A DNA stretch of 64,000 nt from Oegoconia quadripuncta (Eukaryota; Arthropoda; Insecta; Lepidoptera; Autostichidae): NCBI GenBank assembly GCA_949316235.1, contig OX438757.1, forward strand, positions 7,744,657 to 7,808,656. The letters are read 5' to 3'. The position numbers were made by a program, and so were the translations under genes. Below are positions 1 through 10,648 of the stretch, in pieces. Each line of letters begins with the position of its first letter. The stretch's first letter is position 1. Under the pieces are notes generated by a model, which did not search any database, was not told the DNA's origin, and saw nothing but the letters and a program-made list of their open reading frames with translations.

Positions 1-1640
1 CTAAATTAGTGATGAAATCGACCTAATCGTGTTGTCACCCGGCTTCTGCCATGCCACATAGATTAGCTTACAAGAGAGTACAGAGGATCCATCTATAGAC
101 TTTAGATTGTTACAGAATAATTAAGCATAAGAAAATAAAAGCATTTATATATCTACCCAAGTCACCTGGATGTGGTTTTATTTTTGATGATCAGTGACGG
201 AATATCGTAACTTAAATAATATTTTAAAAACTGTTAGAGGTAGAAACTTTTAATTTGGAATATGCGTTGTATATATAACGTAGAAAATACAATATAAAAT
301 TCAGACAGTTTCAGCAGTCCTTAACAAAGATACTATCGTGCCCCCAGATTGCTGTAACTGATGCCACGAATAAAGAATTTTATGAAACAGAAAGCGAACT
401 ATTTGGCGCTGTCGTGGGCATGGGATATTTGTCACGAATGGATGGAGGCCACGCCATCAAGCGTGAAAAAGTGATCACAAGATCAGAATTCGGGGCAGTA
501 CCAACAGGCATCTCAGAGCCCTGATGAGCGCGACAGTCCTCTCTTGCAGAACTCTTCATCAATGTACTTATCGATCATGCCAAATGCTTCAAGAAAATAC
601 TAAAGATAATATATAATATAATTAATGATTTATTTTAAAGTTTCATATTTATGAATTAATAATTATAATTGAATGTTTTTGCAGAATACGAGTACTAACG
701 TAGATATTAAGTGTAATGCCACTAACAAATAATTACATCGCCCCCTGTCACATAAGATCAGACCCACGATATTATTTAGTAAATGTAAAAATTATGAAAT
801 TATTAGAAAATAATAATAGGTTTATACAATTTTACAATCAGTTTTGTTTTCACAACCTGGGATACGTTCTTCAAAGAACTTTGGGAAAAGTTTGAATTTG
901 TAGGTACTGTTGGAGTGAGTAGATAAACAAGTTTTGCATTGGCCGAGTTGCAATTACGAGCTGGCAAGTAAATTGTGTCAGGAATGCCAGGTACGGGCAA
1001 ACAAAGTTAGGTTGTTACTAACTCTGTTACTTAAATACAAAATTTCAGATTGGCGAAACCTTTTTACAAGGACGACTTGGAACTTTATTATGTAGGCACA
1101 AAGGGACGAGTTCGTTGGATCAATACGTCTGTTTCATGAATGTCTTCACCCGTCCTCTTTGGAAAGGTTGAGGAAAATGTGGGTTCATTTTTATTAAAAT
1201 CATGGGTCCAGTATTACCTATAGAAAATGAGTGAAGGCCCATGACGTGATCGGTCGCTCGATATGTTACAGAAAAACTCTTTATGCAAGTCACCTCAAAT
1301 GGAAAAAATCACAGCCCCCGCGAGTGATATATAAACCAGGAAATAAAAAATCTTTTTTAAGGTCTGAAGGAAACCCTCTTTTAGGAACAGGATCATTTGT
1401 AAGGATAATGTGAAACAGACAATTTCAACATTTTCCAATTTAATGAGGAGTTACATCTTATATAGTATATGTGGTGAATAATGGTATAGTAAAATGAAAA
1501 CAACCACTACTTATATGTTCAAAACTTAACACACAGTCCCTAAGCCCTTATGAACGACTAATCTAACGTTTGACTTCTAAAACGGTCTCCATAAATATTT
1601 GAGGGAAGCCTGCACAATTTTGATAGGCAGTAAAACTAAC
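1..1640. other. AT-rich DNA, no gene recognised
   Basis: I see no convincing coding exon, RNA gene or complete mobile element here. The short open frames of about 60 codons have no recognisable domain and are expected by chance. Confidence 0.5.
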
Positions 1641-1750
1641 AACTTTGGCCAGACGCCCCGGCCGGTGCCCCGGCAGATGCAGCGAACTCGCAGGCACAGA
1701 CCGATTCGTGCTCTACAACTTGCCTTATCGCTTCCGCCCGCACCAACTAA
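1641..1750. other. Small GC-rich patch of unknown nature
   Basis: About 110 bases are clearly richer in G and C than the flanks, with runs such as GCCCCGGCCGGTGCCCCGG. Two plus-strand frames are open through it, one reading as Ala/Pro-rich and one as Arg-rich, and neither resembles a family I know. It lies just upstream of a truncated LINE 3' end. It could be part of that insertion, an exon, or a CpG-rich regulatory patch. Confidence 0.25.
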
Positions 1751-1884
1751 CGGTTAAAAGCTTTTCGCATATTCATTTGGAAACTTTCGCAATTACCTAA
1801 GGTTTGCAGTTTTTGCTTTATTTTCTTTAAAATACCTTTCAGACATGTAATGTTGGTCAGTATATTCTTAGATATCCTTTGTGG

Positions 1885-2300
1885 ATTAGTATATCCTTTG
1901 TGGGACACAGCATACGCTTTTACAATAAAATACCAGAACATGTATTGAGTTTAACAGAGCAGAAATTTAAACGCCACATTAAAGAAACTCTGTGTAAGAA
2001 GGGTTATTACAGGATAGATGATTATTTGGGCGATAAGGAGGTCTGGTGTTAGCTGGTCGTTATGTTAATTGCTATTGTTTTGTAATATATAATATAAGAT
2101 GTAGTATTGTTGTAAGGATGGAGACTAGTTGAAAAGATGTGTTGTTGCGGAGTTTCTTGTCGCTTCTTCTCCCTAACCATAACACCTTGTGAAGCGATGT
2201 AGTTAAAAAAAAGAAAAATAGTATGTTGACTTTCAATAAGTGATATTTTTGTATCCTACATTGAATAAAATATTTTTGATTTTGATTTTTTGATTTTGAG
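1885..2300 (+). mobile_element. 5'-truncated non-LTR retrotransposon, 3' end
   Basis: The frame ending at the TAG of 2050-2052 reads FYNKIPEHVLSLTEQKFKRH and continues to a KKGYYRIDDYLGDKEVW tail. This is the usual C-terminus of reverse-transcriptase ORF2 proteins of the jockey/CR1-like group. A short 3' UTR follows, then an AATAAA-like signal and a GATTTT tandem tail near 2264-2297. Everything 5' of the last 60 or so codons is missing, as expected for 5' truncation during target-primed reverse transcription. The exact 5' boundary and target duplication were not found. Confidence 0.7.
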
Positions 2301-2424
2301 ATATGGCAGACAGCGTTTTTTCATGTACCTACTTATACTTGAAGTAGCATCAGATTTTTCTCACAAGGTAATTTTTGACAATCAATTGCTGATTATTTAT
2401 TATTTTATCAGACTTAAACGAGGG

Positions 2425-2600
2425 GAAAGATTCTGAGCCTTGTTTGATGAAAACCGTTGCAAAGATCTTTCATCAGTTTTTTTGGATGATATCCATAGAT
2501 TTTCCGAGGATATTCAATTTTTTTTAATATTTAAGATACTCTGGGATAGCCACGTTTGATGGAAATCCGTAAAACCGTTTCGAAAATATTGTTATTGTGA
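2425..2600 (+). repeat. Dispersed repeat family D, degraded copy
   Basis: The phrase GTTTGATGGAAATC followed by a purine-rich run and a TTTCGAA(A/G)ATAT stretch is shared with 47590-47760 (plus) and, reversed, with 63610-63765. No coding sequence is visible. The class is unknown to me; it resembles a retrotransposon UTR or a non-autonomous element. Confidence 0.4.
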
Positions 2601-2603
2601 TAA

Positions 2604-2760
2604 GGTATTGGCATAGGTAGATTATTTTTTTTTTTCAAAACCATCATTGACGCTCGCGATGGCCGGAGATTGATATATAACTTTCGGGATTCTTAGAGTT
2701 CCCACATGCCACATTTATTTGAAACTCATATTTTCTTGAAGTTTATATTTTCTTCTCTAA
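2604..2760. repeat. Dispersed repeat family E
   Basis: This begins TTGGCATAGGTAGATTA plus a poly-T run and continues through a diverged block ending in a T-rich stretch. The same block sits inside the inverted-repeat element at 57308-57723 (about 57357-57505). Here no long inverted arms are evident, so this is a partial or decayed copy. Confidence 0.45.
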
Positions 2761-3932
2761 ATCAAAATTCTTGTATATTAATATAGTTAAACAAGATCGT
2801 AACAAGGAAGGACCTTAACTGAAAGAACTAAAACTATTACTTATCTACTTTTAGAGCGCCTTTTTCCATAAACATATCATAGTTTCTCCTTAAAAAAAAA
2901 GTAAAATAAAACTTTTGTTTCTTTTTTCAAGTTATATCACCTTATGGCTACCAATCTATATATTTTACTTATTATATAATTTATATACTCATTAAAATCT
3001 TCTTTGATAAGAGAATCGAGACTTACTGACGAGCGTTGACTACAATGACACAGCATTCTCCAAACACACGTAGGTACTTGTTCAAGAAACTAAATAGGTA
3101 TTAGAGATGAATACGTAAACATTAGTAAACTAGTAGTCATGTAATTACTTATTACAAGGTCACACATTTAACGTGACCTCCTGACGCGAAATAAGAGATG
3201 GTGTTATTTTAAAACACGGCATGTATGTATGCTCAAAAGACGTGAATTTTAAAATACACACTCATAGTAACTTTTATCTAATCTGTGCCAGTACGTTCAA
3301 TGTCACGATTAAAGTCATATTTATTTATTACTGGCTACTTCGCTAGTAGGACTCGCGCAAAAAGGGTTCTGTACCATCACATAATATAAACACTTATTTA
3401 ATTAAAAAAATGCCTTGTTTTATATATAGTATCAACTACCCTCATTTTAATATAGTGAATACTTAGCGAATATTAATTTCTATGATGGTTTTAAGAAATG
3501 TCGCAATAAACGTCGATTTTTAAACAAAACATAAAACTAAAATTTAAACTTACGTGAAAAACGCAACGAGTATTTTATTTTTTCTATAAATTGCTTTAAT
3601 TGGCTCGTAAATCGATAGCACAGCTGTTACAAGAACTTAAGGGCCAATTTAGGAGTCAAAAACAGGGGGATGTTTGTTATTGAGGTGTTAGCCACTTAGC
3701 GGTCAGTTGATGTGAAGTTACGTCAGTTTTATGATTACTTATTTGAGAATGATAACGTTAGTAATATGCCTTTAAACGATCTCATTGAACTCTGTTTTTA
3801 TTTAATTAAACTATATCCATACGCGGCATTTTTTTGGACTGTATTTACTTCCCTCAATAACAAATACTTGTTGTATTGTGTACTGTACCTACTTCGTTTT
3901 CCGCCATGTTAGATTATAGGAACTCGTAGTTC
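2761..3932. other. AT-rich DNA, nothing recognised
   Basis: There is no domain-bearing frame, repeat shared with the rest of the window, or structured element that I can support. The 66-codon frame at 3712-3912 is hydrophobic and aromatic, as chance frames in AT-rich DNA often are. Confidence 0.5.
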
Positions 3933-4013
3933 ATTAGAATCAAAAGCAGCTTAATTTTCCAGACACAAAAAAATCAAATGTGTCTGGAAATTAATTTCCT
4001 CTTGATTCTAATC
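3933..4013. repeat. Foldback (hairpin), about 34 bp arms
   Basis: The left arm (3933-3967, starting ATTAGAATCAAAAGCAGC) pairs with the right arm (3980-4013, ending CTTGATTCTAAT), leaving a loop of about 12 bases. The inner parts CCAGACACA/TGTGTCTGG pair perfectly and there are a few mismatches in the middle. It could be a tiny MITE or a microRNA-like hairpin; the sequence alone does not decide. Confidence 0.6.
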
Positions 4014-4944
4014 GCAATATATTATGAAAAAGGCCCTCCAAGCAAATTTTTTTAGTTTTGTCGAAATAACATACCACCACCATTAATCTTCAGAATTCAA
4101 GCCCTTATTTATTGCCCTTATGGCCCTGAACTTCTGTTTGTGGTTACCGTGAACATTTGCTTCATGTTTTATTGCTACCTTGACGAAAAGAACTTTACCT
4201 TTGGTAGTGTGATACCTATATACTTAACAGATTATCTAAACATGTGTATATTTTATGTAAAGTGTCTCCTATGGAAGTTGCTAACTATGTAAACAAAAGA
4301 CGATCTCAGATTTCTCTCGTACCTACTTGTTTTTACTTTCGGTATTTAATTATTCGATATGGTTTCACATAAGTAAAGGAGTAAGTAATAGTCTTGCCCA
4401 TCACTAGTAAATTCATAATTCAAAGCCAATTTCAATATGGCGGTTTGTTTACATAGCACGGTCCCATAGAATGTTAGTTTATATTTATTTATTTATGTAC
4501 AGATTGAATCGATCGAATCCTTTGCATAACTTGATTTACAATTCATCGACCATTTTATAAGCATTCATGAATGATCCCGTGCATTAGACGAACTTTAACG
4601 AGTCTGAACATTACACATGGGAGCGGCCCAAATTAATACATCGTCGAAGTTTCGACACCATCGATTCGACGGCTATTGGCTATATCTAGAGTGTTGTGCG
4701 GACGGGTAAATGATGTCATCTGGGCCGGTGTTCAATTGTCGACAGGCTGCGATGCGAGTTGCGCAACCGACCATGTTGTGTCTACTCTACACTGCATAAT
4801 AGGAATGTGTACACACCAAGTCAATATTGATTGAGTTATGTCAGAATTTAGAGATATGGATAACACCATAGCTAAGAGAATATAATCACGTTCATGCAGA
4901 ATTAGAGTCTGTAGAAGTGGTATCACCGACGACCACCGGTGGAT
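4014..4944. other. Intergenic DNA, nothing recognised
   Basis: No gene or complete element was seen. The stretch around 4600-4800 is somewhat richer in GC and open in several short frames, but none has a recognisable motif. Confidence 0.45.
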
Positions 4945-5098
4945 GAACGATTGGTGTTGTGGCTAGTGATCCTGTCAGCGAAATCAACGGTTGCGAGTTC
5001 GAATCCGTACAAACGTTTGTGTGATGAATAAGAAATATATTTATTCCAGAGTCATGGGTGTTTATAATTTATGTAAATTTTAATATTTATTTATGTAT
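4945..5098 (+). mobile_element. tRNA-derived SINE family 2, diverged copy
   Basis: The head has an A-box-like GATTGGTGTTGTGGCTAG and a B-box-like GAGTTCGAATCC, followed by the family body (TTTGTGTGATGAAT, ATTTATTCC, GAGTCATGG). It matches the better copies at 46628-46862, 47775-47975 and 63240-63540. It is decayed in the body and lacks the 3' part. Confidence 0.7.
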
Positions 5099-5224
5099 CA
5101 AAGAGGTTAATTTTTTATATATTAACCTCTATGAAACCTCTTTTAAAAATTTTATACTTTAATCGGAACAATTGTTGTGAATTAGGTACCATTAGGTACC
5201 CGTGTGGTTTCCCGGCAAAGTAAA

Positions 5225-5420
5225 ATGAGACCAAGTGGGTCTTCTAGTAGGTATCGTAAAAGAAGACTAAACGATCCCGAGTGTAACAGTATCAAAACCA
5301 GCTAGGGGCAGTAGCATCATTGGTGCACAGCTCACAAAACATCTGCGATAGCTAACCCGCCTGCCCATTGTGGTGGTTAGGAGTAGCTGCGTGGGAGAGG
5401 CTAGTTGTAGACTTTTAAAG
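5225..5420 (+). repeat. Dispersed repeat family B, body type 2
   Basis: This is similar to 25005-25240. Both have a GTAAAAGACGACTAAACGA-like module, then a diverged body ending in CATGGGAGAGGCT or CGTGGGAGAGGCT. The module near the start (GTAAAAG.CGACTAA) is shared with body type 1 copies at 40669, 45872 and, reversed, 55950. It is probably the untranslated end of a retrotransposon. Confidence 0.45.
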
Positions 5421-5600
5421 GTTATGTTAAGTGAAGATGAGGTCGAAGGTGGAAGCGTACTGACCCGGAAACCCCAACACATTTGGGGGACTGGCTATCT
5501 TATCTCTGACAACCGGAACACAACAATGCTATTAACATTACTGTTTGGAGGCAGATTTAAATAAGATGGTGGTAGCTAGCCAGGCGAACATATAAAATGA
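5421..5600 (+). repeat. Dispersed repeat family A
   Basis: This carries the family core ATGTTAAGTGAAGATGAGG, then GGAAGCGTACTGACCCGG and a tail with CAACAATGCTATTAACATT. Other copies are at 12334-12458, 48680-48905, 52344-52450, 55186-55270 and 45325-45475 (minus). Copies at 48680 and 52344 start after a poly-T run, so the element is probably a retrotransposon end with its A tail on the minus strand. A 64-codon open frame here is the repeat, not a gene. Confidence 0.7.
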
Positions 5601-5635
5601 CCTTCCACCAACCAAACCGAGTACTTAAACATGTA

Positions 5636-5810
5636 CCCCATGTACATGGGGATCGAAGCCGCGACCTCCGAATCGTAAACCCAATGTTGTTTACATTGAG
5701 CCACGGAGGCGGCTTTTATGATACCCACGGGAGGAGACGATTTGATTATATTCTATCCTATTTGAGTGCCTGATTTGACGCCCTGTGGCTGATATGATGA
5801 TGTATTTAGA
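5636..5810 (-). mobile_element. tRNA-like SINE fragment plus repeat tails
   Basis: Read on the minus strand, 5636-5720 has CCTCCGTGGCTCAATGTAAA (A-box-like) and GCGGCTTCGATCCC (B-box-like). The same head occurs at 45255-45325 and 46479-46550 on the plus strand. The next bases hold a minus-strand fragment of family B (reading TCTCCTCCCGTGGGTATC) and, at 5762-5805, a family F tail (TGTGGCTGATATGATGATG). No tRNA gene is intact here. Confidence 0.5.
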
Positions 5811-6182
5811 TAGGACGATAGGTAAAATTTTTCATGTATTTATTTTCTCAAATATTCAGGTGTTTTTGCTGTTTTTTTTAATCGCTGCACCATATTTGCA
5901 CGTAATCAAAGTGTTAGGTTTGTTGGATTGAGATATACAGTTCTTGCAAAAAGAATCTCATTGAAGCGTAATGATAATCTGTGGCAAGCGCACACACTAC
6001 ATCACATAGTTTTGCTCCGCGTACTTTATTAAATATTTGTGGTTAAAAGTTGGTGTATGGCTATTCATGTGGTATCAACACAAAGCCTAAATGGCAAGGA
6101 TTTCAGTGATATAATTGGATTTCGATAAATTACTAATATTCAGTGAGTAATCTCAAAATTCACCTAACATTTTTAACGAACT
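5811..6182. other. Unique DNA upstream of the LINE
   Basis: Nothing is recognised here. Composition changes abruptly to GC-rich at about 6183, which I take as the 5' end of the retrotransposon. Confidence 0.4.
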
Positions 6183-6370
6183 GCGCAACGTTGCCGTTCC
6201 GTGCAGGCAACAACCCACGCGCCGCACGCTGCCAGCTCGCACTAACCAACCGCTCGCTATAATCACTAAGCGCTTGCATCGCTGCATGATTTTGAATTTT
6301 CCGTTAGACGACGAACGCTTTATTTTTTATTTCTGAGCATTTTGAGATTTCCTTACCAAATTTGCAAGTA

Positions 6371-7478
6371 ATGGCGCCAAATCATAATAAATGTGCTATA
6401 TGTCATAATAAACTACAAAATAGAGAATTTCTTGAATGCATGAATTGCAAGAAAAAGTATGATATTGACTGCGCAAAAATAAGTCTTCAACGCTTTAATA
6501 GCTTTTATGCACCTGATCAGGACCGAAGACGTACTTGGAAGTGCCCGGATTGTACCAGTAAGGTACCAAAAACCAAAAACCGGTAATTTGAATACTCCGG
6601 TGCAACCTTCGAATCATGATGAGGCCAACATTAGATGTACTTCTAATCTGCCCTCACCTGACAAAAACGTGACGGTTAGAACGAAACGCGAACAGCGGCA
6701 AGTAAGTCCTCCTCTGGAACTTCATACACCTGTATCTCCGAGTCATTCTAACTGCCTAACTGAAGAAAAGTTACGTGCTATATTATCCGAATTGGTAACA
6801 GGTCAGCTAAAATCATTAAACGATCAGGTGAACGAAATGAGAGAGTCTATGACTTTCTTTAACAAAAAATACGATGACCTGAAGTCTGACTTTGATGAGA
6901 AAACTGCAATAATAAAAGATCTCCAAAGCGACAACGGAATACTGAAAACAACTGTCTTAGATTTGTCCAACCGTTTAAACCTAATAGAACAAAACATGAG
7001 AGAGAACAATGTCGAAATAAATGGAGTACCGGAACACAAGACCGAGAACCTAACTAAAACTATAGAACAGCTAGCTAAAGTTGTAAATGCTCCTATCAAG
7101 TCAGAAGATGTGTTGCATGTAACACGTGTTGCAAAATTAAACGCAGATAATGACAGACCACGCACCATAATTGTCAAGCTGCGTACTCCGCGCCATCGAG
7201 ATGAAGTTCTTGCTGCCGTTACCAGGTATAACAAGGATCACCCTAATGAAAAATTGGCCTCCCAGCACCTAGGAATAGGTGGACCACGTCGACCAGTTTA
7301 CGTAAATGAGCACCTGTCTGCTACAAATAAAGCTTTGCACGCAGCTGCACGCATAAAGGCCAAAGAGCTCAGTTACAAGTTTACCTGGGTGCGTAATGGA
7401 CGAATATTTGTACGCAGGGATGAATCTAGCGAATTTATTCTTATTCGTAATAGAGATAGCCTTCAGTTGATCAAATAA
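6371..7478 (+). pseudogene. LINE ORF1: PHD-type finger, coiled coil, FP-like domain; one frameshift
   Basis: The ATG at 6371 opens a PHD-type zinc finger (CAIC, then CMNCKKKYDIDC, then CPDC; residues about 8-60). The usual His of the Cys4-His-Cys3 set appears as Asp in KKYDIDC. This frame stops at 6584-6586. A second frame, open across 6507-7478, carries on with a coiled coil (about 6760-7010) and a C-terminal domain with NNVEINGVPEHK and FTWVRNGRIFVRR. That domain resembles the baculovirus FP25K-like family found in insect LINE ORF1 proteins. In LINEs these proteins bind RNA and chaperone the element. The frames are offset by one base at a CCAAAAA direct repeat (6573-6581). This is probably a slippage mutation; a translational frameshift is less likely. 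Confidence 0.75.
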
Positions 7479-7503
7479 TTTTCTTGTAAACACAATAATG
7501 TGA

Positions 7504-10398
7504 ATGACATGGTATATTATTATAAAATTCAATATTTATTACCAAAATGTTCGAGGTATTCGAACAAAAACAAATGATGTGTTGAAAAATATTTTATTGA
7601 CTGATTATAAAGTTATAGTTTTTACAGAAACATGGTTAAATACAAATATTTCTGATAGTGAGTTTATTGATGCACGCTACACTGTCTATCGTAGAGATCG
7701 AACTTGTTCAAAGAATTCCAAGCTGGATGGTGGTGGAGTTATGATAGCTGTCTCGCGAGAATTTTCGTCTTCACGTTGTGATAATTGGGAGTCTAATTGT
7801 GAAGATTTATGGGTTAATGTCAAGATAAAGATAAATGGTCGGCCAAGAAATGTTTCGATATGTGCTGTGTATTTGCCCCCACCAGCTAGGCTGGAAAGTC
7901 AACAAACGTTTTTGGACAATGTGGATGGGGTGATGAGCGCTACAGATATTGTAGTAATTTTAGGTGATTTTAATCTTAGTTTCATAAAATGGAACCGGAA
8001 AGATAATGATAATTACATGACCCCATCTGACTATCACAGAAAATTAGGATACTCATTAGTAGACTTTATAACTATAAACAACCTATACCAGGCTAACAAT
8101 ATATTTAACAGCAACAATAATATCCTAGATTTAGCCTTTAGCAATTCGGATAATGCATATGTTTCGCAGCCTCTTGAATGCTTAAGTAAGTTAGACGTTT
8201 ATCACCCCCCCATTTTGCTTACTTTACCACTTTCTGATAACAATTTACAATGTCTTATGCCGAAAAAACGTACAGACCTTAACTATTATAAAGCTGATTA
8301 CAATTCAATTATTGAAGATCTGAATAGCAATGATTGGCAGAAGACATTTGATGACTGTGGTGAGGACGTTAATCGTATGGTTTCAGCTTTTTATAGCATA
8401 CTGCATACAACAATAGAAAAATTTGTTCCAAGACGTAATAATATCAAGTCTTCAAAATTTCCTGGTTGGTTTAGTAAGGAACTAAAAAGAATATTAAATG
8501 AAAAAGATAAAATTAGGAAAAAATATCGTAAGTTTGGTAATCCGCGTGACAAAATAGAATTTGATTTACTTCGTGAGCGTTGTCATAAGTTGTTTGATGC
8601 ATCTGTTAGAGAGTATAAGCAGAAAATTGAATCCAACATTCAAAGTAATCCTAAAATGTTCTTTACTTACATCAAAAATAAGCGAAATGGTCTCTCGTCA
8701 CTGCCAACTGTTATGAAAATGGAGAATTCTGTTGCATCTACTGGAAATGATATCGCTGACCTTTTCGCATCACAATTTTCTTCAGTATATGTCAAGAGTA
8801 AATCAGTTACAGCGGAGGTTACTTCTTCTAAGCTAGGTAATATTTCAACTATTAAAATTCTAGAAATTAACGTAGACAAGGCCATTAAACGTATAGACAT
8901 ATATAAAAGTACTGGTCCAGATAACTTGTCACCACTGTTCGTTAAACGCTGCAGACCTGCACTGATATACCCATTAACAATCATTTTTAATCATTCTATT
9001 CGCACAGGTATCTTTCCAGATAAATGGAAAAAGACAAGAGTAGTGCCAATACATAAAAAAGGAGACAAATCAGAAGTAAAAAATTATCGCCCTATTTCCA
9101 TTTTAAGTTGTTTCTCAAAATTATTTGAATCCCTTATATACCCTCACATATATAATCATATTGAAAGTGATCTATCCCAGTACCAACATGGATTTAGGAA
9201 GGGACTGTCGGTGGATACTAACTTAGCTTCGTTGGTATCAGATATCTCTCAGGAAGTTGACAGAGGCTGCCAGGTAGACACCATATACACAGATTTTAGC
9301 AGTGCGTTTGATAGGGTGAACCACCAGATCCTACTGTCTAAAATCAAAAGATTTGGAATATCTGGTTTGCTCTTAAATTGGTTTAGCTCATATCTGACCA
9401 ACAGGCCACAAGTTGTGGTTACTTCTGGTTACCAGTCCCGTTTCTATATTGCTCTATCTGGTGTTCCACAAGGATCCCATCTAGGTCCCATTCTCTTCTT
9501 AATATTTATAAATGACATCACTTCCAAAATACGTTATAGCAAAGTTTCCCTTTTTGCTGATGATTTAAAAATTTATAAAACCATAAATAATCCAAACGAC
9601 GTGCAGCTACTTCAATCAGACCTTAACAGTATTAAAACATGGTGTGACATTAATGGCATGAGCTTAAATGTTCAAAAGTGTTTCCATATAACGTATACGA
9701 AAAAAGTCAAACCTATGGTGTCTAGGTACTTTTTACACGATGTGATAGTAAATAAAGTCAATGAAATGCGGGATTTAGGCATCATACTCGACTACAAATT
9801 AAAGTTCACTGCTCACATTGATCACATCGTTAATAAAGCTGCTCGTATGTTGGGCTTTATAAAACGGAACACCAAGGGATTTAAAAAGCGCCAGACAAAG
9901 ATTATCCTTTACAATAGTTTAGTGCGAAGTCAGCTGGAATATGCCTCAATTGCGTGGAATCCTGTTTACTGTACACCATCTCAACGGATTGAGACAATCC
10001 AACGAGCCTTTACAAGACATCTCGCCTATATATCACCTGATGTCCCTAATCAGCTCCCATATGCAGAAAGATTGAAACTCTTTAAAATCACGAATTTAAA
10101 AGATCGTCGTATGATCGCAGACATAATATTTTTACATAAAATCGTTAATAATCAATTTAAATGTTGTAACTTACTAGATTCAATTGGCCTAACAGTTCCG
10201 TTTAAACTCCCGCGTCATCCTCTTTCAAATACTTTTTCAATACCTCGTTACAAAACCAACCTCGGATTACATCATCCTTTAGCTAGGATTTGCATGTCAT
10301 ATAACCACATGAATATTAAGTGTGAAAAGTCTTGGCTGGACATATTTGCTGAATCCAGACCAATTTTAAAAAGCAAGCTTATGAGACACCTCGATTAA
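7504..10398 (+). CDS. LINE ORF2: AP endonuclease and reverse transcriptase
   Basis: This is an intact 964-residue frame starting at the ATG 25 bases after the ORF1 stop. Residues 8-240 are an exonuclease/endonuclease/phosphatase-type domain: YYQNVRG, the catalytic-type Glu of FTETWL (42), GDFNL (154-158), LDLAF (208-212) and DVYHP (231-235, in place of the more usual SDHxP). Residues about 465-730 are the reverse transcriptase: NYRPIS (527-532), TDFSSAFD (596-603), SGVPQGSHLGP (652-662) and the active-site FADD (684-687). The C-terminus has the SQLEYASIAWNP block typical of jockey/CR1-like elements. The protein nicks the target and copies its RNA by target-primed reverse transcription. All visible catalytic residues are present and no stop interrupts, so it may be functional. 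Confidence 0.93.
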   Translation: MTWYIIIKFNIYYQNVRGIRTKTNDVLKNILLTDYKVIVFTETWLNTNISDSEFIDARYTVYRRDRTCSKNSKLDGGGVMIAVSREFSSSRCDNWESNCEDLWVNVKIKINGRPRNVSICAVYLPPPARLESQQTFLDNVDGVMSATDIVVILGDFNLSFIKWNRKDNDNYMTPSDYHRKLGYSLVDFITINNLYQANNIFNSNNNILDLAFSNSDNAYVSQPLECLSKLDVYHPPILLTLPLSDNNLQCLMPKKRTDLNYYKADYNSIIEDLNSNDWQKTFDDCGEDVNRMVSAFYSILHTTIEKFVPRRNNIKSSKFPGWFSKELKRILNEKDKIRKKYRKFGNPRDKIEFDLLRERCHKLFDASVREYKQKIESNIQSNPKMFFTYIKNKRNGLSSLPTVMKMENSVASTGNDIADLFASQFSSVYVKSKSVTAEVTSSKLGNISTIKILEINVDKAIKRIDIYKSTGPDNLSPLFVKRCRPALIYPLTIIFNHSIRTGIFPDKWKKTRVVPIHKKGDKSEVKNYRPISILSCFSKLFESLIYPHIYNHIESDLSQYQHGFRKGLSVDTNLASLVSDISQEVDRGCQVDTIYTDFSSAFDRVNHQILLSKIKRFGISGLLLNWFSSYLTNRPQVVVTSGYQSRFYIALSGVPQGSHLGPILFLIFINDITSKIRYSKVSLFADDLKIYKTINNPNDVQLLQSDLNSIKTWCDINGMSLNVQKCFHITYTKKVKPMVSRYFLHDVIVNKVNEMRDLGIILDYKLKFTAHIDHIVNKAARMLGFIKRNTKGFKKRQTKIILYNSLVRSQLEYASIAWNPVYCTPSQRIETIQRAFTRHLAYISPDVPNQLPYAERLKLFKITNLKDRRMIADIIFLHKIVNNQFKCCNLLDSIGLTVPFKLPRHPLSNTFSIPRYKTNLGLHHPLARICMSYNHMNIKCEKSWLDIFAESRPILKSKLMRHLD

Positions 10399-10648
10399 CC
10401 ACCCCTCATAACTGGTATAATTAACATATTACATTATTAATTATTAATTTTTCATTGAATTTCATTACTTTTTTAAACTTTATATATTTAAACTTTATCT
10501 TGTATTTTATACTGTAACTATCTATGAATGCTGTGTATACTTATAATAGGCTGATACACTTATAATGTGACCAATATGTGAACTACCAAAATAATGTTTT
10601 AGTGTATAAGCTGTTAGTGTACCTAAATAAATAAATAAATAAATAAAT

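Larger units (their letters stand above)
6183..10648 (+). mobile_element. Near full-length non-LTR retrotransposon (jockey/CR1-like group)
   Basis: In order: a GC-rich 5' UTR (about 6183-6370), ORF1 with PHD finger and FP-like C-terminal region, a short gap, an ORF2 with AP-type endonuclease and reverse transcriptase, a short AT-rich 3' UTR, and a pure (AAAT) tandem tail at about 10624-10648. No RNase H domain is seen. AACGAACT just before the GC-rich start (6175-6182) and AATGAACT after the tail (10649-10656) may be a degenerate target duplication, 7 of 8 bases. ORF2 is fully open, so the insertion is young, but ORF1 has a frameshift. The 5' end is an inference from composition. Confidence 0.85.

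Noticed and set aside
5370..5564. 64-codon plus-strand frame
   Set aside because: Runs across the junction of two dispersed repeats (families B and A).
6824..7234. 136-codon minus-strand frame
   Set aside because: Antisense shadow of LINE ORF1 with no domain of its own.
8667..8984. 105-codon minus-strand frame
   Set aside because: Antisense shadow of the LINE ORF2.
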